Shown here piece by piece: positions 52,216 through 60,577 of a DNA stretch of 64,000 nt. Made by a program: the position numbers and the translations under genes. Under the pieces are notes generated by a model. The model searched no databases. It was not told the origin of the DNA and saw only the letters and a list, made by a program, of their open reading frames with translations. Within the stretch, counting starts at the first letter, position 1. Each line of letters opens with the position of its first letter. Source of the DNA: Prorocentrum cordatum (taxonomy: Eukaryota > Sar > Dinophyceae > Prorocentrales > Prorocentraceae); NCBI GenBank assembly GCA_963575745.1, contig CAUYUJ010020750.1:86981-150980 (forward strand), written 5' to 3'.

Positions 52216-53390
52216 CATCTTGAAGGTCATCTTGGCCGTCTGGAGGCCATTTTGACCCTTTCGGGCCGTCTTGGTGGACGTCTTGGAGGGCTCTTGGGCC
52301 GTCTTGGAGGCCATCTTGAGCGTCTTGGAGACCTCTTGGGCCGTCTTGGGGGCCTCTTGGGGCCGTGTCTTGGGCCTCTTGGGCGATCTTTGGGGGCACT
52401 TAGGCCGTGTCGGGCCGTCGGAAGGCAGAAAAAAAGCAAATGCCACAATCCTTCAAAAACCCATGGGAAATCAATGATTATGGCTTTTTCGGGCCTTCCT
52501 GGATGCCCTCTTGGAGGCCTCTTGGGCCGTCTTGGGCCATCTTAGGGCCATGTTCGGCCGTCTTGGTGGGCTCCTGGTCCGTCTGACGCCGTCGGAAGCC
52601 GTTTGGGGGGCCTCTCTGGGCCGACTTGGGGCCCTCTTGGAATGCTCCGGCCTCTTGGGGCCGTCTTGGGGCCCTCTTGGGCCGTTCTGGGGCCATCTTG
52701 GAGGCCTCCTGGGCGATCTTTCGGCGATCTTCGGGGGCTCTTGGGCCGTCTCGGGCCGTCTGAAGGCCGAAAAGAAGCAAATGCCAACATCCGTCAAAAA
52801 CCTTAGGACAATCAATGTTTTTGGCCTCTTCGGGCCCTCCTGGAGGACCTCTTGGAGGCCTCTTGGGCCGTCTTGGGCCAGCTTCGAGCCAACTTCGGCC
52901 GTCTTGGTGGGTTCCTGGCACGTCTGACGCCGTCGGGAGCCGTCTTGGGGGCCTCTCTGGGCCGACTTGGGGCCCTCTTGGGGCGCTTCGGGGCCGTCTT
53001 GGAGGCCATCTTGAGCGTCTTGGAGACCATCTTGGGCGTGTTGGAGGCCTCTTGGGCCGTCTTGGGGCCCTCTTGGGGCTGTCTTGGAGGCCACTTGGGC
53101 CGTCATGGGGCCCTCTTGGGGGCCTCGTGGGCCGACTTGGGGGCCTCTTGGGCCGTCTTGGGCCGCCTCCAAGCCGAACAGGCGCAAATGCCAAAATCTT
53201 TCAAAAACCGAAGGAAAATCAATGATTTTGGCCTTTTCGGGCCTTCCTGGAGGACAATTTGGAGGGCTCTTGGGTCGTCTTGGAGGGTCTTGGGCCATCT
53301 GGAGGCCATGTTTGGCGTCTTGGATCAATCATTCGGCGACTCCAGGCCCTCTTGGGCCCCTCTTGTAGCATCTTGGACCCGATCTGCCGA
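52216..53390 (+). repeat. 11-bp repeat block 5 with higher-order units
   Basis: Anchors near 52,412, 52,753 and 53,160 (spacing 341 and 407 bp). Each is followed by an A-rich segment ending AATCAATG and GCCTCTTCGGGCC. Confidence 0.85.
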
Positions 53391-54420
53391 AGGAGGGCCA
53401 AATTCGCTCGAAGGCGGCCCGAAAAGGGAAGGGGGGACCGTATTCTGAGCCGGCCCCCCCCCGGGACCCCCCCCTGGGACTCTTCCCCCCGGGACCCCCC
53501 TGCTAGGACCCTCGCCCAGTGGGGAAGGGATCAAAGGGAAGAGGCGACTCAATTACGACCTTGATTGAGACCTGGCTCGACTCACCTCGAATTGACGAGC
53601 TTGGCACGCCAAAGAGGGTCTCTGGAGAGTCTGCGGGAATTGAAGAGTGATCGAATGAAAGATCGTGTCTTAGGAACACCCAGGGACGGCGGATTTTTGT
53701 TGATGGATAGGACGGAACAGCCCAGGTGGGTTTGCTATTTGTCGGCTAGGCGGCCTAGTAGGAGCACGTACGCAAAAAAAGGTCATGATATGTGAGGGAA
53801 GGTGTGCGAAAGGAGGAGGTGAATGCGGTGGTGGTTGAGGGCGAGGAGTCGGAAGAGGAGGAAGGGCATGACAGCGTTCTATTCCTCCAGCCGGGATGGA
53901 GCCTCGGGGGAAGATGGTGCAATATCAGGTCGCGATTGTCCTGTCTGGGGAGGGAGATAAGAAGAGATTCAAGATGTGGATGCTAGGACGGGATGGGGCA
54001 GTAGAACGGACGGGTTGGATGGAAGGCGAGAGCGATGTGGACGGGGAGTGGAGAGATGATTGGAAGGGTACAGGGTAATATGATTCGGGGAGGGAGCGGG
54101 GAAGGGGTGGTGGACGGGGAGAGGGAGGGGCGGGGAGGAGAGAGGGCAGTTGAGGGGAGAAGGGCACGGGAGCGGGAATGGGGGCCGGTTGGGAATGGGG
54201 GGTCTGGGACGAGAAGGGGAACGTGGAAGGGGGGCAGGCATGATGGGGGAGGGGTAGGAGAGTGGAGGATCGAGTGTCGGGGGAGGGCGGGAGGAGCGAC
54301 AGGGAGGAGGGCGAGGGGGATGGGGAGCACGACGAGAACCTCCTCTAGGGCAGCGGCCTCACGAGCAGCACGCACTGGTCTGCTTTCTTTTTGCGCGCCT
54401 CTGCAGCCTGAAGCAACGCT
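53391..54420. other. unassigned region
   Basis: Contains C-runs (53,450-53,510) and purine-rich, low-complexity DNA (53,780-54,340). ORFs on both strands are short or Pro/Ser-rich and unconvincing. Confidence 0.4.
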
Positions 54421-54955
54421 ATCGCAGATGCCTCCGGCGAGTCACCGCCGCCCACCTGCTTTTATGGCAGTGATTGGCCAGTTGTGCTGCCGCTTATGCC
54501 CGCCAGCCACCGCGCCAGGGGGGGGGGAGGGGAGCAATGGAGATGGAGGAGGAGGAGGAGGAGGAGGAGGAGGAGGAGGAGGAAGAGGAGGAGGAGGAGG
54601 AGGAGGAGGAGGAGGAGGAGGATGAGAAGGGGGGTACCACTGAGGGCTGCCTCGAAGGGCTGGGACCACCTGGGGCCATGAGGTCTTCTCTGAGCTCTCT
54701 TGGGAAACACAGGGGAATTGGCCACAGCGGTCGAAATGCCCGTGGAGATCTTTTGGAGTGTCGCTCCAGGCTCTATGATAATATCGATGCGCAGCTGGGC
54801 GCGCGCCAAAACCCGTCGAGCTGACCACATGAAACGGTGGATCGAGGGCCATTTCACTGAGTCATCGGAAATGCCGATCTGGCCAAACGTTGGGCTAAAG
54901 GGTAGACAGGCTGCTGGCCTGTGTGTTCCCCCGCCATTGCGGAATGGCTGAAGAA
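54421..54955 (+). repeat. SINE-like repeat, diverged copy 4, split by a GGA array
   Basis: A 5' part (GATGCCTCCGGCGAGTCACC at about 54,428) and a 3' part (CTGGCCAAACGTTGGGC and GTGTTCCCCCGCC, about 54,880-54,945) are separated by a GGA array (54,536-54,630) and about 240 bp of unassigned DNA. Confidence 0.5.
54536..54630 (+). repeat. (GGA)n purine array
   Basis: About 95 bp of GGA units after a run of G; purine strand on top. Confidence 0.93.
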
Positions 54956-54981
54956 ACACTGGGGTGCAGTTGCATTATTCT

Positions 54982-55153
54982 GGGGAACGCTTGGGCCAAG
55001 CACGGTGGCTTACCGAGGCCATATTGAAGGTCCCTAGAGGCATTTTGGGGGGTCTTGGACGCCACCTGGGGAACACTTGGGCCAAGCACTGTGGCTTACC
55101 GAGGCCATACTGAAGGTCCCAAGAGGCATCTTGGGGGGTCTTGGAGGCCACCT
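54982..55153 (+). repeat. 86-bp tandem duplication
   Basis: GGGGAACGCTTGGGCCAAGC... at 54,982-55,067 is repeated at 55,068-55,153 with a few substitutions. Landmarks are GTGGCTTACCGAGGCCATA and GGGGGGTCTTGGA. Confidence 0.88.
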
Positions 55154-55184
55154 TGGGAACGTCTTGGGACCACTAGCAGACATA

Positions 55185-55357
55185 CAGTCAACCCGCATAG
55201 TAAGGATGGGCGGCCTTCCCAAGGGTACCCTTGCATCCTTGCCTCCTCGGTCCATCCTTGGCCACTTTCGCTGGCCGCGCCGCGCTCGAAAAGCTTCGAA
55301 ATGGGCGTCCAAGGCCCTGGCATCCTTATAGCGCATCCTTACTATACTGGTTGACTG
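55185..55357. mobile_element. 173-bp MITE with 24-bp terminal inverted repeats and TA duplication
   Basis: The left end CAGTCAACCCGCATAGTAAG..GATG and the right end (reverse complement CAGTCAACCAGTATAGTAAG..GATG) match at 21 of 24 positions. TA lies directly outside both ends (55,183-55,184 and 55,358-55,359). CAGT ends with a TA target site are typical of Tc1/mariner-related non-autonomous elements. There is no coding capacity. Confidence 0.82.
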
Positions 55358-55359
55358 TA

Positions 55360-55905
55360 CTTGACCATCTCGTCGGCTTCCTCGAGGCAGTGGGGCGCAG
55401 GGGGGGCGTACGCGGGGCGGGGCACGCGGCGGCGCAGCAAGGCAAGCCTGCCGCCCGCCGCGGGCGGCTCCGACGCCGGACGCGCGCCCCGCGCCGCGTC
55501 CAAAAACCTCCTCGATGGGGTCCGAATGCATCCGCAGGACGAGAGTTTTTTCCTCTTGGGCCCGGAACGACGGCTTTAAGTTCTGGGGAGCCGGAAGAAA
55601 TCGGAATCGCGGACCCCGGAACCCGCCCGTGTTAAGATTCTACGGGGGAAGGGGGTTCGGTCATTAAGTTCCAACTCATCATCGCCATTTGCACCTCAAG
55701 AGGAGAATCCTTCGTCCTGCGTAAGTAGATTTAGGTCATGCATGTCCCCCTACAGGCGGATTTTGGGCGAAGAGTGCAACATTGTCAACACATGCTCCCA
55801 AACTAGTCCAAGGATGATTGGAAGACTCGCCCCCAGACTTTTTTTGACTACGTTTGGAAATTCCCCCTTGTAGAGGGACGTGCCTGACTTAAGAGTAGAG
55901 GGGGT
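55360..55905. other. unassigned region
   Basis: GC-rich then mixed sequence with no convincing ORF or repeat. Confidence 0.4.
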
Positions 55906-55907
55906 CG

Positions 55908-56032
55908 AAGGATCGCGCCGCATCCGATGCATCGGCGGCGGTGGCGATGCATCGGCGCCGTCGGCGTGGAGAAAGTTGGGCTCCACATCGAGCCGCGTCG
56001 ACGATTCATCGGCGATGCGGCGCGATCCTCCG
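55908..56032. repeat. imperfect inverted repeat
   Basis: GGATCGCGCCGCATC (left arm, about 55,913) pairs with GATGCGGCGCGATCC (right arm, ending about 56,030). Secondary CGATGCATCGGCG palindromic segments lie inside. It could form a long hairpin; no target duplication is evident. Confidence 0.65.
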
Positions 56033-56395
56033 ATCCCATCCAGTGCGCGTTTTTTCATTCGGCGTTTCGACATTGGGCGGAAAGGTGGGGTGTGTGACAT
56101 CGCATTGGCATGTTTTTGATGGTGTCGAGGCAGCCTCAAACGAGCCCCAAACGAGGCCCAATATGACCCCAAGAGCGTCCTCGAGATTCGCTCGAGACAT
56201 CCTCACCAACATGAGTTGTTCGCAACACCGTCTTTCACAAAAAACAGGCATTTCGCTGGAGACATCCATCAGAAAAACGTATGGGCATGGGGATATCGCC
56301 AGAGACATCCTCGAAACATTGAGATGCTGAAAAGGCTGATTCAAGACCATGCGTGTTTAAACTAAGCTTTTCGCCTGGGACGTCTTCGGAAAATG
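56033..56395. other. unassigned region
   Basis: No convincing ORF. GAGACATCCTC-type segments recur (about 56,192, 56,260 and 56,303). Confidence 0.35.
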
Positions 56396-56470
56396 GGTAG
56401 GAGCACGGCAGCCCAGCACGCAGCAGCAGGGCAGAACGTGCGAGAGCACGGCAGAACACACAGGAGCACA
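56396..56470 (+). repeat. GCACGGCAGAACACACAGGA minisatellite, left piece
   Basis: Several diverged roughly 20-bp units that end directly at the relict spliced leader of the next element. Confidence 0.75.
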
Positions 56471-56492
56471 TCCGTAGCCATTTTGGCCCAAG
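56471..56492 (+). promoter_or_regulatory. relict spliced leader (one mismatch)
   Basis: TCCGTAGCCATTTTGGCCCA then AG; it differs from the dinoflagellate leader at one base (T to C at position 18). It is followed by GCCATGG, not by a GT donor. Confidence 0.93.
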
Positions 56493-56563
56493 GCCATGGA
56501 GAGCCCGACGACCGCAAGTCGTTCGCGGCGTTCTGAGCGCGAGGGTCTCCGCGCTTTGGGCCA

Positions 56564-57799
56564 GTGCATTTCTTTGTTGTGCTTCCTGCTCTCGCAGTGT
56601 GGGGGCGTGGCCCTGCGGGCGGCGCAGCGGGCGCCATGGCGAGGTCCCAGCGTGGCGACAGCAGTGGCAGGCGCAGCAGGACCTATTGGATGTGCAGCTG
56701 CGGTAGTTGGAACTGGGACTGGCGCTCCACGTGTCTCAGCTGTGGGTATGCCGCACCGCCCTGGGCGCTGGGATCACCCCACGGCAAGGCGAAACCCGAG
56801 GCGGACAAGGACGGCTGGGTGGACCAGCTTCGGGGGCGCCGAGCCCAGCGGCAGGCCCGCAGCGCAGCTTCGCGTACGGCATCCACCAAGTCGCAGACCT
56901 CGGCTTCAGTGGCGAGTGGGGCGCCCAGCGGCGGAGGAGTCACGGCGATCGAGAGGCTGCAGGCAACGGTCGAGCGGCTCGAGGCGCTGCAGGCTGGGCC
57001 ACCCGACGGCGTCGACAGCTGCTTCACTGACGTCGTGGCCAACCAGCTGGAGGCGAAGAGGGCAGAATTGGCCAGCGCCCAGAGAGAGGTAGCGGAGCAG
57101 AAGGCCTCCACAATGCCGCGGTCTGCTCTGCTGCACAAGGAGGCGAACGCCATCAGCAAGGCGGAGAAGCGGCTCCGCTCGGCCCGCCAGGCCCTTGAGC
57201 AGAAGCAGGCGGCGCGGGACCTCGCGGAGGTCCAGCTCCAGAAGGCCCAGGAGGAGCTCGCGGCGCTCCACGGCGAGGTGGAGGAGGCCAGCAGGGCGCT
57301 CCAGGTCCTTGAAGAAGCAGCCCGTGAGGAGGCGGAGGCGCGGCGGCGCCAGCGCGCAGCCGAGTGGGCTGGAGCCAGCCGTGTGCCAGGGCTCCTCACG
57401 CAGCTGGACAAGCTGCCAGAGGCCTGGGGCTCCAGCAACTTCGAGGTGGCATGGGCGGCCATTCGCGCCCAGGTGGAGGCGGTGCGGGCGCAGCTTGCAG
57501 GGCCCCCGTCAGCCCCCAAGCGAGCGCCGTGGGCCGAGCCCTGCCCCATGGACGAGATCAGCAGCGACGACGGCGAGCTCGCAGGCGGCAGCGGGCCCTG
57601 GCAGCTGCAGCCCGCTGCAGAACGTGGCCAAGCGGAGCGGCATGGCAGCGCGCTCGGCGAATGGCCGCAAGTGTCCCAGGCATGCAAGAGGGAGTTGGTC
57701 GCTGAGGCTGCGGACCTGGCCCCTCTGGCTGCTCGCCCTGCTGGCCACGCAGCTGGGAGCAGTGACGGAGGAGCGCAGCCAGGGCAGACGAGCGCCTAG
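56564..57799 (+). CDS. E1 ORF1: RanBP2-like zinc finger and coiled coil
   Basis: The frame holds 411 codons; the likely start is the ATG at 56,636 (GCGCCATGGCG, MARSQRGDSSG), giving 387 residues. Just inside is RTYWMCSCGSWNWDWRSTCL then SCGY (W-x-C-x-C-x3-N-x6-C-x2-C), close to the RanBP2 RNA-binding finger. A long coiled coil follows (about residues 95-245 from 56,636; for example AERLEALQAG, KRAELASAQREVAEQKA), then an acidic Ser/Gly tail. It probably acts as the element's RNA-binding chaperone. An upstream out-of-frame ATG at 56,496 lies directly after the leader. The frame is intact although the downstream RT is not. Confidence 0.78.
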   Translation: MHFFVVLPALAVWGRGPAGGAAGAMARSQRGDSSGRRSRTYWMCSCGSWNWDWRSTCLSCGYAAPPWALGSPHGKAKPEADKDGWVDQLRGRRAQRQARSAASRTASTKSQTSASVASGAPSGGGVTAIERLQATVERLEALQAGPPDGVDSCFTDVVANQLEAKRAELASAQREVAEQKASTMPRSALLHKEANAISKAEKRLRSARQALEQKQAARDLAEVQLQKAQEELAALHGEVEEASRALQVLEEAAREEAEARRRQRAAEWAGASRVPGLLTQLDKLPEAWGSSNFEVAWAAIRAQVEAVRAQLAGPPSAPKRAPWAEPCPMDEISSDDGELAGGSGPWQLQPAAERGQAERHGSALGEWPQVSQACKRELVAEAADLAPLAARPAGHAAGSSDGGAQPGQTSA

Positions 57800-59756
57800 C
57801 GGGGCCAGTGCGGCGGGGCAACGCCTGCGCGCGAGCAGCAGCGCCGAGGCGGCCCGCGGTGGCAGCAAGTGGCTTCATGACCTCGGGAGCGGGCCGGCCG
57901 GCCCCACCGGCGCCGAGCCAGGCCTCTGCGGCGGCTCAGGGCTTCCGCTGCGGGCGGGAGGCTCTCGGGATGCGCGGCGACGCCAGGAGGAGGAGCCGAG
58001 GCGACTGGGGCCCCCGTCAGTCGGCACGGAGCCAAGCCCAGCCAGGTGCGGCCCCAGGAGGCCAGCGTCGCCCCGCGCCGCCCAGAGGAGGCCAGAGGAG
58101 CTACGCGCAGCAGGTGGTACACTGTCTTCCTCCGCCCGTTCGCGCCCTCGGACATGGAGAGCCCGCTGGTTCGCGCAGGCAGCGTCGTCGATTCGGTTCG
58201 CTGCGCGCTGCGGGCAGCGAAGGTTGCTTGGCAGGTCCCGAGCGGCCTCAAGCTTCGCATGGTCGAGGTCACAGTGCACGCCGCATCAGGCCTGGGGCGG
58301 CGGGCCTGCTCGCAGAAGGGCGTCATGGACCTCCTGGCATCGCAGGAGGCGCAGCCCTAGCCCCTGGGCGCCCGCGCAGCCATGCTGGTCTTCTTTCCCG
58401 AGTCGGATGGAGGAGTTCGACCGATCGTGAACGCCCCACTGCTCATGCGCATCTGGGGCCGCCCGAGGCAGCCCATCGGCGCGCTGTGGGGGGCGGAGCA
58501 CGACCGCCGCTTCTTTAGGGGCAAGGTGGACCGCGAGTGCGAGAGGGCAGGTTGGCTGCACAACGCCTGTGCCGCTCTTGCGGGACAAAAAACGACCCCA
58601 GGTTACAACGTCCTCTCTTTTGGTCGGGCCGGCCAACTAGCTCCACTCTGCGCGCGAATTCCTCTTAGCTCTTTGCCGAAGAGCTCCAGGAGGTGCAATT
58701 CTCTCCGCCGGTCCAGAATACTCGCAGCAACCTGTAAAACCTCGCAGCGGTTCCGGGCGAGCTTCCGGCAAACGTCTACGCGTGCCTGCATTCCCGTTTG
58801 GCATGGTGTCACGCCCCGAAAACCTGATCCCGGGAGGTCCCGTTTGGCATGGCGTCGGGCACCCGAAAACCCGCCCCGGGAGGTCCCGTTTCGCATGGCG
58901 TCGGGCCCTTGGAGGCTTCTCTTTGGAGGTTTCGTTTCGCACGGTGTCGGGCCCAGGGGGCGCCGCCGGGAGGGGCGTCAATAAGCGCCCCGTCCGCGGC
59001 GGATGGTCTCCCGTGGGGAATCGGGGCCAGATTCTCCGCGGGAGACGCCCCGCCGCGGACGCGGCCTCTACGTGAGCCTACGGCACGACTTCCTGCGGCG
59101 GTGCGGAGTCGAGCACGTCTCCGACCTGCGGGTACTTCGAGGTCGGCACGTGCTCTACCAGAGGCCGCATATCCTCCGCTTCGTTGGCCTGGCCACCGAG
59201 TCGTTCGCCTCCCAGCAGGGGGCGCTGGGCTGGAAGTGGTTCGCCTCCTCCGCGTTCTGCTTCCTCCCCCTCAGTGCTGCCGGGCCCCCCGCCCGCGCCT
59301 TGAGGCCCGTTGGGGCGCGGCAGCCTGGCGGGCACTGGGAGACGCAGGGCTTGACTTTCTGTGAGACCTTGCAGGCCAGGAACCTCAGCACGGGCGCCGC
59401 CATCGCGGGGCGAGGAGTGCATGAGGGCCGAATGCGAGCTCCTGGAGCCGCGCACCGTGCGCGCGGGCCGCCTCCGCGCAGCGGGAGTGGAGCTGGGGGC
59501 CTGCGGCCAGCGCGATGCGGGGCCGCTCGGGGCGCTCGGGAACCGCTGGGGGCGCCGCCGTCAGGCGCATTGCGGCCGCCGTCCGTGAGTGCATCGGTGA
59601 GGCTCGCGCCTGTTGCTCCCTGTGGTGAGTGGGCCCGCGCTGCCCTCGGCGCTCTCTGGGGCTCGGCGTCTCGGGAACTCTGTCCCGTCTGGCCCTGCCC
59701 GTTATTAATCGTGCACGCCCCGGCGCCTTCAAGGCGCCATCGTCAAACTTTAAACG
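57800..59756 (+). pseudogene. E1 RT fragments and 3' region
   Basis: VFFPESDGGVRPIVNAPLLM and FFRGKVDRECERAGWLHNAC (58,385-58,580) correspond to the GGxRPI segment of RT. The catalytic Asp motif present in E2 (LCLDIAKLYESL) is missing here, replaced by an unrelated segment. RT sequence resumes at about 59,070 (LRHDFLRRCGVEH). The rest up to 59,756 is GC-rich remnant shared with E2. Confidence 0.65.
58585..59068 (+). repeat. segment unique to E1 with four 46-bp tandem units
   Basis: It replaces part of the RT coding sequence relative to E2. From 58,786 to 58,975 it contains four diverged units of about 46 bp with landmark CCCGTTTGGCATGGCGTCGGG. Confidence 0.7.
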
Positions 59757-60484
59757 CAGAGGGGCGCGGCAGAACCCAAAGAACACAAGGGAGCACAGCG
59801 GAACAAACGGGAGCACAGCAGGACACACAGGAGCACGGCAGAACACACAGGAACACGAGGGGCATGGCAGAACACACAGAATTCGCAGGAGCACGGCAGA
59901 ACGCATCGGAGCACGGCAGAACACGCAGGCGCACGGCAGAACACACAGAACACACAGGAGCACAGCAGAACGCACAGGGGCACGGCAGAACACAGGAGCA
60001 GGAGGAGAACGGCAGAGCACGACAGAACAAGCAGGAGCGCGGCAGACCACGCAGGGCGCAGGGGCACTTTCGCCTTTAAGGCCCCGACTATAACTATACC
60101 TATAACTATAACACACAGGAGCACGGCGGAACACGCATAATACATAGGAACACGGCATAACAAGCAGGAGCGCTGCAGAACGCACAGGAGCACGGCAGTG
60201 CACGTAGGAGCACGGCAGAACACCTATGTGCACGGCAGAACTGACGGCAGAAAACGCAGGAGCACGGCAGAACACGCAGGAGCACGGCAGACAACGCAGG
60301 ATCACGAAGAGCACGGCAGAACACACAGAGTCCATAGGAGCACGGCAGAACACAGCAGAGCGCACAGGAGCGCGGCAGATCACACACAAAACACGCAGGA
60401 GCACGGCATAACAAGCAGCAGCATAGCAGAACACGCAGGAGCACGGCAGAACACACAGGGGCACGGCAGAAACATAGGAGCAAG
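59757..60484 (+). repeat. GCACGGCAGAACACACAGGA minisatellite, central block
   Basis: About 730 bp of roughly 17-21-bp units. At 60,070-60,112 it is interrupted by a short LINE 3' end (CCTTTAAGGCCCCGAC followed by a TATAAC-type tail). ORFs here (Gln/His/Thr-rich, Cys-rich on minus) are repeat translations. Confidence 0.92.
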
Positions 60485-60506
60485 TCCGTAGCCATTTTGG
60501 CTCGAG
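60485..60506 (+). promoter_or_regulatory. relict spliced leader (one mismatch)
   Basis: TCCGTAGCCATTTTGGCTCG then AG; it differs from the leader at one base (A to G at position 20). It is followed by GCCATAGG, not by a GT donor. Confidence 0.93.
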
Positions 60507-60577
60507 GCCATAGGGGGCCCGACGACCGCAAGTCGTTCGCGGCGCTCTGAGCGCGAGGGTCTCCGCGCTTTGGGCCA

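Larger units (their letters stand above)
56471..59756 (+). mobile_element. internally deleted LINE E1 with relict spliced leader
   Basis: It begins with a one-mismatch spliced leader and carries an intact 411-codon ORF1-like frame. After that only RT fragments remain (RPIVNAPLLMRIWGRPRQPI; LRHDFLRRCGVEH). No endonuclease was recognised. The 3' end is GCCTTCAAGGCGCC then AACTTTAAAC, after which minisatellite units resume. It is closely related to E2 (60,485) but lacks most of E2's 62.45-63.35 kb and has a different segment at 58.58-59.07 kb. Confidence 0.8.

Noticed and set aside
43062-53390. Gly/Leu/Trp-rich ORFs in the CTTGGGGCC repeats
   Set aside because: Translations of an 11-bp repeat in several frames and both strands; no constraint is visible.
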